From Elusimicrobia bacterium GWC2_64_44 (GTDB lineage: Bacteria > Elusimicrobiota > Elusimicrobia > Elusimicrobiales > UBA9959): a stretch of 64,000 bases of DNA. A program made the translations under genes and the position numbers. The notes under the pieces are model-generated. The model made no database searches. It was not told where the DNA came from and worked only from the letters and a program-made list of their open reading frames with translations. This document shows positions 1-9,176 of this stretch, piece after piece. Location of the stretch: NCBI GenBank assembly GCA_001799845.1, contig MGUG01000030.1, positions 62,001 through 126,000 of the forward strand, in the 5' to 3' direction. The stretch's first letter is position 1; each line of letters opens with the position of its first letter.

Positions 1-474
1 CGCCCGGAAACCATCCGCGAGGTCATCGGCATGTGCACCCAGCGCGACGCCAGCACCCGCATAGGCATAGGCGCCTACTCCGAGCGCTACGGCGAACAGG
101 AGGCGGAGCGCCAGCAGTTCCTGCTCGGCGACACCCGCTCGCTCGACGAGGTCATTGGCGAGCTCGCGGACCTCGGCCACATCACCTCCTTCTGCACATC
201 GGGCTACCGCTGCGGCCGCACCGGCGACCATATCATGAAGCTGCTGAAGTCCGGCCACGAAAGCCGCTTCTGCAAGCTCAACGCGGTGCTGACCTTCCGC
301 GAATGGCTCGACGACTTCGCCTCGGACGCCACCAGGGCGAAGGGGGAGAAACTGATACGCCGCGAGATCAACGAGATCCGCGAGCGCGGCGCGCATTTTC
401 CGCCCGAGACGCTGAAGCTGCTCGAGGCCTACTACGCCCGCATCGAAGGCGGCGAGCGCGACCTGTGCTTCTGA
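1..474 (+). CDS. hydG: HydG, [FeFe]-hydrogenase maturase (C-terminal part, 5' truncated)
   Basis: The reading frame is open from the first base, so this is the last 157 residues of a longer gene whose radical-SAM half lies upstream of the window. HydG cleaves tyrosine to make the CO/CN-bearing Fe synthon of the H-cluster. The tail matches the family: a DASTRIGIGAYS segment, LLGDTRSLDEVI, the GRTG segment, NAVLTFREWL and a terminal GERDLCF. The family auxiliary-cluster motif is CX2CX22C. Here the first Cys (codon 193-195) and third Cys (271-273) are present, but the middle position is Gly (CTSG); a Cys sits three residues later (GYRCGRTG). hydE follows after 7 nt and hydF is downstream, which confirms the context. 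Family assignment is strong; cluster competence is uncertain. Confidence 0.93.
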   Translation, partial: RPETIREVIGMCTQRDASTRIGIGAYSERYGEQEAERQQFLLGDTRSLDEVIGELADLGHITSFCTSGYRCGRTGDHIMKLLKSGHESRFCKLNAVLTFREWLDDFASDATRAKGEKLIRREINEIRERGAHFPPETLKLLEAYYARIEGGERDLCF

Positions 475-481
475 GGCCTGT

Positions 482-1471
482 ATGGAAAGAGACGAGATGA
501 TCAACTGGCTCTCGCCGGATAGAGATCCGGCGGATCTCTACGCCCGGGCCGACAAGGCGCGGCGCGAGGCTGTAGGCGACGCCGTGCATCTGCGCGGCCT
601 CATAGAGTTCTCCAACTTCTGCCGCCGCCGCTGTTATTACTGCGGCATCCGCGCCGGCAACGCCAAGGTGCGGCGCTACCGCCTTACCGAGGGCCAGGTC
701 CTCGACTGCGCCCGCACGGCCAAGCGCCTGAACTACGGCAGCGTGGTGATGCAGTCCGGCGAGGACAGCCACTGGGGACCGGCTCAACTGGCCGAAGTGG
801 TGAGCAAGGTCAAGCGGGAAACCGGCCTGGCCATCACTCTCTCCGTCGGAGAACACACGCGGGAAGAGTACAAACTGCTGCGCGCCGCCGGGGCCGACCG
901 CTTCCTGCTGCGCTTCGAGACCTCCGACCGGCGGCTCTTCGGCATGTTCAAGCCGGATTCCGACTACGACAACCGCTTCCGCTGCCTGGCCTGGCTGAAG
1001 GAAGCCGGCTTCCAGGTGGGCTCCGGCGTGATGGCCGGCCTGCCCGGCCAGACCCTCGAAAGCATGGCCGACGACATCCTGCTCTTCAAGCGCCTGGAGC
1101 TCGACATGGTAGGCATCGGCCCCTTCATCGCCAACCCCGACACCCCCATGGCCGGTGCCGTGAGCGGCACGCTCGACGCCGCGCTGCGCATGGTGGCCCT
1201 CACCCGCATAGTAACGAAGAACGCCCACATCCCCGCCACCACGGCCATGGGCAGCATAGACCCGCAGGGCCGCCAGAAGGCCCTGCGCTGCGGCGCCAAC
1301 GTGCTGATGCCCAATATCAGCCCGACGGAGCACCGGGTGGATTACAGCCTCTACCCGGGCAAGATCTGCACCAACGAGGCCCCGGAGCAATGCGCCGGCT
1401 GCGTGGACGCCATGCTCGACTCACTCGGCCGCAAGCGCGCCGAAGGGGCCGGCCACAGCTTGAAAGTCTGA
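482..1471 (+). CDS. hydE: HydE, [FeFe]-hydrogenase maturation radical SAM protein
   Basis: 329 aa, a normal HydE length. HydE is a radical SAM enzyme that works with HydG and HydF to build the diiron subcluster of [FeFe] hydrogenase. The SAM-cluster motif CX3CX2C is at C47, C51 and C54 (CRRRCYYC). Near the C-terminus there is CX7CX2C (CTNEAPEQCAGC), the optional second cluster motif of HydE. The start at 482 leaves GAGG about 5 nt upstream and a 7-nt gap to hydG; an in-frame ATG at 497 is a weaker alternative. It is almost certainly co-transcribed with hydG. Confidence 0.95.
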   Translation: MERDEMINWLSPDRDPADLYARADKARREAVGDAVHLRGLIEFSNFCRRRCYYCGIRAGNAKVRRYRLTEGQVLDCARTAKRLNYGSVVMQSGEDSHWGPAQLAEVVSKVKRETGLAITLSVGEHTREEYKLLRAAGADRFLLRFETSDRRLFGMFKPDSDYDNRFRCLAWLKEAGFQVGSGVMAGLPGQTLESMADDILLFKRLELDMVGIGPFIANPDTPMAGAVSGTLDAALRMVALTRIVTKNAHIPATTAMGSIDPQGRQKALRCGANVLMPNISPTEHRVDYSLYPGKICTNEAPEQCAGCVDAMLDSLGRKRAEGAGHSLKV

Positions 1472-1481
1472 GAGACCCGGA

Positions 1482-1607
1482 GGGGCGGCCGGGGTATTCC
1501 CCTAAGGCCCCAGTTGGGGAGGGGGACCCGGCCATAAATTCCCAAGGCCGGGGGAACCGCGCAACGGTTCCCGGGTCTGGGGCACAGGGGAATATCCCGG
1601 CTGCCCC
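1482..1607. other. Structured palindromic element between hydE and hydF
   Basis: The non-coding gap holds a long inverted repeat. Arm 1482-1503 pairs with 1586-1607 over 22 positions with no mismatch if two G-U wobbles are allowed, as expected of an RNA stem read on the plus strand. Inside it are further complementary blocks: 1507-1513 with 1577-1583, 1525-1531 with 1571-1577, 1527-1533 with 1546-1552, and 1552-1559 with 1565-1572. Some are mutually exclusive, so alternative folds exist. No T-run follows, so it is not a simple terminator. It could be a structured 5' leader of hydF, an RNA-processing site or a dispersed palindromic repeat. Confidence 0.75.
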
Positions 1608-1627
1608 GACTAACGGAGACACCTACT

Positions 1628-2899
1628 ATGAATACCACACCTAAATCCCTGCGGCTCCAGATCGCCATCTTCGGCCGCACCAACGTCGGCAAGTCCAGCG
1701 TGCTCAACATGCTGGCCGGCCAGGACGTCGCCATCACCTCGCCGGTACCGGGCACCACCACCGACGTAGTGGAGAAATCCATGGAGCTGCTCCCCGTCGG
1801 CCCCGTGGTGTTCCTCGACACCGCCGGCCTCGACGACAGCGGCCAGCTGGGCGCCCTGCGCACCGAGCGCGCCCGCCGCGTCTTCGACCGCGCCGACGTG
1901 GCCGTCCTGGTGGCGGAGCCCTCCGCCTGGGGAACCTGCGAGGACGAAATTGCCGCCGCGGCCGCCGAGAAGAAGATCCCGCTGATAGTCCTGGTCAACA
2001 AGACCGACATCGCGGCCCCCGCGCCCGAGCTCACGCAGGCTCTCGCCGAACGCGGCATCGAGCCCATACTCTGCTCCGCCGTCACCCCGGCCCTGCGCGA
2101 AGCCGCCGTCTCCGCCGTGAAGGCCCGCCTCCTCAAGCTGACCGAATCCGCCGCCAAGGCGACTCCCATACTGGGAGACCTGGTCAAGCCGGGCCAGACC
2201 GTAGTTCTGATAATCCCCATAGACAAGGAAGCCCCCAAGGGCCGCATCATCCTGCCGCAGGTGCAGGCCATGCGCGATCTGCTGGACCACGGCGTCTTCT
2301 TCCTCACCTGCCGCGAGCACGAATACCCGCAGGCCCTGGCCGCCCTCAGGGAACCGCCTGCCCTGGTGGTCTGCGACTCGCAGGTGGTGGACTTCATGGT
2401 GCGCCATACGCCCGCGGGCGTGGCCTGCACCACCTTCTCCATACTCTTCGCCCGGGCGAAGGGGGACCTGGCCGTCTACGCCGCCGGGGCCGCCGCCATC
2501 CGCGCCCTGCGCCCCGGCGACAAACTGGCCGTGCTGGAGGCCTGCTCCCACCACGCCATAGAGGACGACATAGGCCGCGTGAAGCTGCCGCGCTGGCTGC
2601 GGGAGACGGCGGGGGGAGAGCTGGCGATAGACACTTTCTCCGGCCGCGACCTGCCCGCCGACTTGAGCGGCTACAAGCTGGCCGTACAATGCGGCGGCTG
2701 CATGCTGGGCCGCGCCGAGATCCTCAATCGCATGGGCAAGGCCGCAGCGGCGGGCATCCCCATCACCAACTACGGCACGGCCATCTCCGAGTGCAAAGGC
2801 GTGCTGGAGCGGGTACTGAGCCCCTTTCCGCAGGCGCTGGACGCCTACCGCGCCGCCCGGGCCGCCGCCGGGCGGACAAAAGAGAACGGCCCGGTCTGA
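1628..2899 (+). CDS. hydF: HydF, [FeFe]-hydrogenase maturation GTPase/scaffold
   Basis: 423 aa. HydF is the GTPase and scaffold on which the diiron precursor is assembled before transfer to the hydrogenase. The N-terminal GTPase domain has the P-loop GRTNVGKS (residues 16-23), the DTAG switch segment and NKTD. The C-terminal FeS domain has C306-x-H308 and C355-x2-C358 (QCGGC), fitting the family CXH...CXXC pattern with 46 residues between; the residue before C355 is Gln where many HydFs have His. GGAG precedes the ATG. The stop codon lies in the loop of a perfect 8-bp hairpin. Hydrogenase structural genes are not in the window. Confidence 0.95.
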   Translation: MNTTPKSLRLQIAIFGRTNVGKSSVLNMLAGQDVAITSPVPGTTTDVVEKSMELLPVGPVVFLDTAGLDDSGQLGALRTERARRVFDRADVAVLVAEPSAWGTCEDEIAAAAAEKKIPLIVLVNKTDIAAPAPELTQALAERGIEPILCSAVTPALREAAVSAVKARLLKLTESAAKATPILGDLVKPGQTVVLIIPIDKEAPKGRIILPQVQAMRDLLDHGVFFLTCREHEYPQALAALREPPALVVCDSQVVDFMVRHTPAGVACTTFSILFARAKGDLAVYAAGAAAIRALRPGDKLAVLEACSHHAIEDDIGRVKLPRWLRETAGGELAIDTFSGRDLPADLSGYKLAVQCGGCMLGRAEILNRMGKAAAAGIPITNYGTAISECKGVLERVLSPFPQALDAYRAARAAAGRTKENGPV

Positions 2900-2929
2900 C
2901 CGGGCCGCTTCCGCCGCGCCGACGGCGCG
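2887..2929. terminator. Tandem hairpins at the hydF / yhaN-like convergent end
   Basis: Two GC-rich hairpins lie back to back. An 8-bp stem, 2887-2894 with 2900-2907, has the hydF TGA in its 5-nt loop; a 6-bp stem, 2915-2920 with 2924-2929, follows. There is no strong T-run on either side, so intrinsic termination is only probable. The position between converging genes fits a bidirectional end. Confidence 0.45.
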
Positions 2930-2930
2930 T

Positions 2931-5213
2931 CTACTTAAGTTCCACTATTTTCACCTGCAGGGCGTAGGCCAGGGCGGCCTTGGCCAGTTTTTCGTCTTTG
3001 GTGAAGAGGATTATCTGCCAGCCGGTCTCGGCCTGGAAAGCGCTCAGCAGCTTCAGCGCCGCGCGTTCCCGCTCCGGGTCCAGGGTGTAGAAAGGCTCGT
3101 CGAGCACCAGCAGCCCGGGCCCCGTCTTGCCCTCCGCGTCCTGCCGCGCCTTGCGGGCCATCAGCAGCCTGGCCGCGAGCATGAAGAGGTCCTGCAGGCC
3201 CGAAGAGAGGTGCTTGATGCGGCGCAGCTTGCCGCCGGCGTCCTTGAGCCTGGCCTCGGCCGCGTCGAAGCTGTCGAAACGCGCCTCCGCGCCCGGCAGC
3301 ACCGCGCCCAGCGTGGCCGCCACCTCTTTCGCGAGCAGCTCGAAAGCTACGGTAGACTTCTCGGCCAGCCTGTTAAAGACCTCGGCGGCCAGCGTATAGG
3401 CCTGCAGCTGCAGCTCCAGTTCCGTTATCTTGGTTCCGGCCCCGGCGGTATCCGTCTCCAGCTGGTTGATGCGGGCCGGGAGGCCCTCGAGTTTGGCTTC
3501 GGCGCGCGCCCGGGCGTTGCCCAGCCTGCCGTCTATCGGCGCGGCCTCGGCCTCCAGCGCGTGCGCGGCCTTGCCCAGGCCTGCGGCGCGCTGCTTCAGG
3601 CGCTCCAGCTCCGGCTCGTCGGACTGGGCGTGGTCCACGCCCTTGCGGTCCAGCGCCTCGCGCTCGGTATAGAGCCGGTCCTTGAGCGCCTCCGGAGTGG
3701 AACAGCTGTGGCGGTTCATGAATATTTTTACCCGCTCGCGCAGGTCCGCCGCCCGGGCGGCCAGCTTCTCGTGCTCGGTCACCTTGGCCTGGTATTCTTC
3801 CTCAGCGGCGCAGCCGCGATCCTTCAGCCAGTTCCCGGCGGTTTGAGCGGCTTCCGCGGCGGCGCGCTTCGCTTCCTCTGCGCTCTGCGCCAGCACGGCC
3901 AGCGCGGCCTCGGCGTCGGCTATCTCTGCGGCCTTGTCGTTGTAGGCCTCGGTCAGGGCGGCGTGATCGGCGGCGGGCTGGGCTAAAGCGGCGTAGACCT
4001 CCTCCGCGGCGGCGGGAAGGGGGGTCTCGCTGACCAGCGCCCACTCGGCGGCCAGAACGTCCAGGAAGGCCTTGGTCTCCTCCGGCGTATGGCCGGCGAG
4101 CGTCTGCTTGACCGAAAGTTTCAGCCCCACCCAGGCGCCGGCCGCGGCTATGGCCAGCGCCGCGATATAGCCGGGGAGATTCCCGGCGCTGAGGGCTACG
4201 AAGAGCGCCAGCGCGGCGGCGCAGCCCCAGACGCCGTAGCGCATCGGTTTGAGCACCGTGAGCACCACCTTCTGCGGCGCGGAGGAGAAAGCAGAAAGTT
4301 TGGCCGACAGCTCGGCGGCCTTTTCCACCTGGCGGCGCAGCCCCGGGTCGCGCTCGGCCAACTGGCCGGCGGCGGCGCGGGCCGCCGCGCCCGAGGCGCG
4401 GCGCTCGCCCAGCGCGGCCTCGGCCGAAGCCGCTGCGCGGTCGCGCTCAGCCTGCGTGCTTACCAGGGCGCGGTAGGCGGGAAGCTCGCTGCGGCCGTAA
4501 TTCTTGAGAGCCTCCAGCGCAGCCTCGGTTTCGGCGAGAGTACGCAGGGCTTTGATGCCTTCGAGGGCGGCGGCCATGCGGCAGGCGTCAGCCAGCACTT
4601 CTATTTTGGAGTTGAGCGCGCGCAGTTCCGCCTTCCGGGCCTCCGCGGCGGCGTTCTTCTCCTTAAGTTCGGCGTCGAGCCGGGCGGTCTCCGCTTCGCC
4701 GGAGAAGATCGCGTCCCGCTGGCGCCGGAGCTCGTCCAGCGCCGGCCCCCGCTCCGCGATAAGTTTTTTGAGTTCGGCTATCTGCGCCCTGACCGAACCG
4801 CCCTTTTCGGTCTTAGCCTTGCCCGCCAGCGCGGAGGCCAGCCCCGCCGGGTTCAGCCCGGAATTCAGCAGCCTGGCTTCGGCCACCGCCTTCCAGCTCT
4901 TGCCCTTCACGGCGTGCACGCTGGCCTCTCCGGCGCGGATAGCGAACAGCTCCAGGAATTCCTCGTCGGTAAAAGAGAAAGGCTCGCCCTGCCAGGTCAG
5001 CACGGCCTTGCGCAGCGCGCCGTAGCGCCCGGCCAGGTTCTTCCAGGCCGGATGGCTCTCGTGGCGCGACCCGGCGCACAGCGCGTCGAACAGCGCGTCG
5101 AAAACGGTGGTCTTGCCGGCCTCGTTGGGGCCCAGCACCACGGTGAAGGGCCCGAACTCCAGCGCGTGCCGGCTGAACTTGCCGTATTCCTCCAGGTCGA
5201 GGCGGGTGATCAT
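2931..5213 (-). CDS. YhaN/SbcC-like ATPase with membrane hairpin
   Basis: 760 aa from the chosen start; the frame extends 20 codons further up, but this ATG overlaps the upstream gene's stop by 4 nt (ATGA). It is an SMC/Rad50-like ATPase of the YhaN type: Walker A GPNEAGKT (residues 28-35), long Ala/Glu-rich coiled coil, a C-terminal signature-like SSGLQDLFML and Walker B LLVLDEP near residue 703. Unlike classical SbcC there are two hydrophobic segments around residues 325-375 in the middle, as in YhaN proteins, suggesting membrane association. It pairs with the upstream metallophosphoesterase in an SbcCD-like complex, presumably acting in DNA end processing. The exact substrate is unknown. 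Confidence 0.85.
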   Translation of the reverse strand: MITRLDLEEYGKFSRHALEFGPFTVVLGPNEAGKTTVFDALFDALCAGSRHESHPAWKNLAGRYGALRKAVLTWQGEPFSFTDEEFLELFAIRAGEASVHAVKGKSWKAVAEARLLNSGLNPAGLASALAGKAKTEKGGSVRAQIAELKKLIAERGPALDELRRQRDAIFSGEAETARLDAELKEKNAAAEARKAELRALNSKIEVLADACRMAAALEGIKALRTLAETEAALEALKNYGRSELPAYRALVSTQAERDRAAASAEAALGERRASGAAARAAAGQLAERDPGLRRQVEKAAELSAKLSAFSSAPQKVVLTVLKPMRYGVWGCAAALALFVALSAGNLPGYIAALAIAAAGAWVGLKLSVKQTLAGHTPEETKAFLDVLAAEWALVSETPLPAAAEEVYAALAQPAADHAALTEAYNDKAAEIADAEAALAVLAQSAEEAKRAAAEAAQTAGNWLKDRGCAAEEEYQAKVTEHEKLAARAADLRERVKIFMNRHSCSTPEALKDRLYTEREALDRKGVDHAQSDEPELERLKQRAAGLGKAAHALEAEAAPIDGRLGNARARAEAKLEGLPARINQLETDTAGAGTKITELELQLQAYTLAAEVFNRLAEKSTVAFELLAKEVAATLGAVLPGAEARFDSFDAAEARLKDAGGKLRRIKHLSSGLQDLFMLAARLLMARKARQDAEGKTGPGLLVLDEPFYTLDPERERAALKLLSAFQAETGWQIILFTKDEKLAKAALAYALQVKIVELK

Positions 5214-6307
5214 TTGTCCTCCCCGGAGCGCTCGGCTATCTCCTGCAGGCCGTATTGCCTGGCCAGCAGCCACCGGCGGTACTCGTCGCCGGTCTCGTCT
5301 TCCGGCTTTATGGCGTCCAGCTCGGCCAGGAAGGACTTGGTCAGTTCATTGGAATAAAGGGCTTCGGCCACGGTGGTTTCCAGGTCGACGCAGGCGGCGC
5401 GGGCGCGCTTGAGCAGGCGCTCGCGCAGGGCGGCGGCCGCGGCCTCTGAGGCGGGCTCGTTCTCCACTATGCCCGTCAGCTTTACGCGCACCAGGTCGCG
5501 GTTCGTGAGCCCGGCCTCTATCTTCTGTATCTCCGGCAGGCTGGCCTCCCCGTCGGGGCCCAGCGGCAGGGTGTATTCCTTGTACTGCCCGGCGGACCGG
5601 ATCTCGGCCAGGCGCGTGGCCACCGGGGCGCCGCCGGTCTCCACCACGCAGACGGTCTTGAGGCCGGCTTCCCTGGCATGGGCGCGCCAGACGCGGGGAG
5701 AGCCCGGATAGCAGGCCGTGGCCCCGCCCAGGCTCTGCTGCCGCCCGGCGTGCACGTGCCCGAGGGCGGCGTAGTCAATGGAGAAGCGCCTGAAGAAGTC
5801 GTCCTCTATGACGCCCGCGCGGGAATCGGATTCCTCGTCGGGGCCGGTGTAGATGGTGGAATTGAGGGCGTGCAGCACGGCCACGCGGGTGACGCCTTCG
5901 CGCTTGGCGGGGACTTTCCAGTCGCGGTAGCCGTCGTAGTTCTCCGCGTGCGGCACGCAGATGAACTCTACGCCGTCAGCTTCGAAGAAGACGAAGGGCG
6001 CGCGAGCGTAGAACTGCACCGGGTCCAGGCTGTAGGCGGAAAGTTCGGAAGTGGCGCCGCGTGCCTCGTGGTTGCCGGGGATGTAAATGACGCGGCAGCC
6101 CGCTTCGTGCAGGTGGAAAAGTTTGTGCCGCACCTCTTTGCGCAGCGACTCGAAATCCGCGAAAGAGTCGAACAGGTCGCCGGCGATGACGAGGAAATCC
6201 GCCTTCTCCGCTTTGGCCAGCTCGATGATCTCGTCGAGCACGGCGTAGCAGTAAACCTTCTCGTCCGCTCTCAGGTGCAGGTCCGCTGTATGTATTATCT
6301 TGGCCAC
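5210..6307 (-). CDS. YhaO/SbcD-like metallophosphoesterase (DNA exonuclease family)
   Basis: 365 aa, GTG start preceded by GGAGGG. Calcineurin-like phosphoesterase motifs appear in order: HTADLHL (metal-binding D and H), AGDLFDS, PGNHE and ALGHVH. This is the nuclease partner of the ATPase encoded immediately downstream (4-nt overlap); together they form a YhaO/YhaN-type pair. A TATAAT-like -10 box lies on the minus strand at 6329-6324, giving a very short leader. A role in DNA repair is inferred from the family; no in-window gene narrows it. Confidence 0.88.
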   Translation of the reverse strand: MAKIIHTADLHLRADEKVYCYAVLDEIIELAKAEKADFLVIAGDLFDSFADFESLRKEVRHKLFHLHEAGCRVIYIPGNHEARGATSELSAYSLDPVQFYARAPFVFFEADGVEFICVPHAENYDGYRDWKVPAKREGVTRVAVLHALNSTIYTGPDEESDSRAGVIEDDFFRRFSIDYAALGHVHAGRQQSLGGATACYPGSPRVWRAHAREAGLKTVCVVETGGAPVATRLAEIRSAGQYKEYTLPLGPDGEASLPEIQKIEAGLTNRDLVRVKLTGIVENEPASEAAAAALRERLLKRARAACVDLETTVAEALYSNELTKSFLAELDAIKPEDETGDEYRRWLLARQYGLQEIAERSGEDK

Positions 6308-6323
6308 GATCCCTCCGCTGTCA

Positions 6324-6329
6324 TTATAC
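6324..6329 (-). promoter_or_regulatory. -10 box upstream of the YhaO/YhaN-like pair
   Basis: A perfect TATAAT on the minus strand ends 16 nt before the GTG start at 6307, with GGAGGG in between. No convincing -35 is seen 16-18 nt upstream. Confidence 0.5.
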
Positions 6330-6370
6330 TTAAAACCTTATGGCCGCGGCTTAGCGGTTCCGACAGGCCC

Positions 6371-6398
6371 TTGTCGGCGGGACCTGCTAAACTATACC
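6371..6398 (+). promoter_or_regulatory. Promoter for the secreted protein gene at 6420
   Basis: TTGTCG at 6371-6376 and TATACC at 6393-6398 are separated by 16 nt, and GGGGGGAG stands just before the ATG at 6420. This is a reasonable sigma-70 type promoter. Confidence 0.55.
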
Positions 6399-6419
6399 CG
6401 GGGCGAAAAAGGGGGGAGC

Positions 6420-6983
6420 ATGCTGCGCTGCATACTTGGACTGGCTTTGGCGCTCTGCGCGGCTCCCGGAGCCCGCGCCGGCGAAGAGCCGGCGGGACCT
6501 TTCGCTTTCTGCCGCGGAAATTGTAGACTTTTCACAGTTACGGCAGAGGGCGGGACACAAGGGGGCGCTGTGAAAAAGGGAACCTACAACCCGGAAGCGG
6601 AACTGGCCAAAGGCGCGGACCTGACGGCCTCTTCTTACGACAAGACGCAGGGCGTGGACGTGCCTGCCGGCAAAGTGACCGTGGGCGGCAAGGCCGGCAG
6701 GGCGGAATTCACCGGTCCGGCTACCGGCAAAGGCGCGGGCATAGAAGGAACCATGAACCTCTGGCTTTCCATCTTCCGCTATATGCGCCCCGACGGCACC
6801 ACCAACCACGTCGCCGGCTGGAACATCGCGCTGGCGCTGAAGCCGGGCCAGACGGCGCTGGACACCGCCAGGGCTTTCGAGACCTACATCAACGCCGGCA
6901 CCCGCCCCTACAGGGCCAAAGCCTCGGGCGACGGCGACAGGGCAGCCGTGGAGATAACATACACAGGCGCGGAGAAGCGCTAG
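6420..6983 (+). CDS. Secreted protein of unknown function
   Basis: 187 aa from the ATG with a strong purine-rich site (GGGGGGAG) just upstream; the frame runs further up but that part lacks a start context. Residues 1-20 form a clear signal peptide ending in ARA. The mature part begins with a short CxxxC (FCRGNC) and is otherwise a Gly/Ala/Lys-rich domain with no motif I recognise. It has its own promoter and is followed by a promoter for pgm, so it is probably monocistronic. Likely periplasmic; function unknown. Confidence 0.75.
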   Translation: MLRCILGLALALCAAPGARAGEEPAGPFAFCRGNCRLFTVTAEGGTQGGAVKKGTYNPEAELAKGADLTASSYDKTQGVDVPAGKVTVGGKAGRAEFTGPATGKGAGIEGTMNLWLSIFRYMRPDGTTNHVAGWNIALALKPGQTALDTARAFETYINAGTRPYRAKASGDGDRAAVEITYTGAEKR

Positions 6984-6993
6984 GCCGGCGGGG

Positions 6994-7022
6994 TTGAACT
7001 GCCGCTTGCGGTATATTAAAAT
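6994..7022 (+). promoter_or_regulatory. Promoter of pgm
   Basis: TTGAAC (6994-6999) and TAAAAT (7017-7022) are spaced exactly 17 nt. The start codon at 7049 has AAGGGGAT in front of it. Confidence 0.65.
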
Positions 7023-7048
7023 CTAGGAAACGCATCTAAGGGGATACC

Positions 7049-8692
<1,644 letters not shown>

Positions 8693-8702
8693 GGAGGGGT
8701 TA

Positions 8703-9122
8703 ATGAAGAAACTTACGATACTGGCGCTGCTCGCGGCCCTGCCGGCCGGGGCCCACGCCATGGGCATGGGCGGGGGCTGGCACGGCGGGATGTACGGAGG
8801 GATGCGGCCGCCGCACCCGATGGGGCTGCACCTGGCCCTGATGCTCTACGCGCTGATGGCCGCCCTGGGCTACTGGGTGCTGCGCCACGCCGCGGCCGAA
8901 ACGGAGAAGTCCGTCCGGGTGGCCGGCAAGACCGTAGCCTGGTTCCTGCTGGTGTTCGGCCTGGCCGGGATGCTCTGCGCCCTGGGCAGCCACATCAAGA
9001 GCAACTGCGGCTGCAATAAGAAGTGCGGCTGGCAGGAAGCGCAGGGCGCCGAGGCCTCCGGCCCGGCCGCCCCGGCCGCGGTGAACGTGCAGGTGAAGGT
9101 GGAGAAGCCCCTCAAGAAGTAA
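8703..9122 (+). CDS. Small membrane protein, Met/His-rich N-terminus, Cys cluster
   Basis: 139 aa behind an excellent AGGAGG site, 10 nt after pgm. A signal peptide or first membrane helix (residues 1-20) is followed by a Gly/Met/His/Trp-rich stretch (MGMGGGWHGGMYGGM), two hydrophobic helices, then CGCNKKCGW and a Pro/Ala-rich tail ending in charged residues. Met- and His-rich periplasmic segments and Cys clusters often bind Cu, Ni or Zn, so a metal role is possible but unproven. No family recognised. Confidence 0.7.
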   Translation: MKKLTILALLAALPAGAHAMGMGGGWHGGMYGGMRPPHPMGLHLALMLYALMAALGYWVLRHAAAETEKSVRVAGKTVAWFLLVFGLAGMLCALGSHIKSNCGCNKKCGWQEAQGAEASGPAAPAAVNVQVKVEKPLKK

Positions 9123-9140
9123 GCTGTGGGGGACAGTAAA

Positions 9141-9169
9141 AGGCCGCCGGGTGGCGGCCTTTTTCTTTT
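9141..9169. terminator. Rho-independent terminator
   Basis: 8-bp stem 9141-9148 with 9153-9160, GGGT loop, and a T-rich tail 9161-9169. It ends the pgm transcription unit; A residues on the other side let it also serve the convergent minus-strand gene. Confidence 0.85.
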
Positions 9170-9176
9170 CGCGCTT

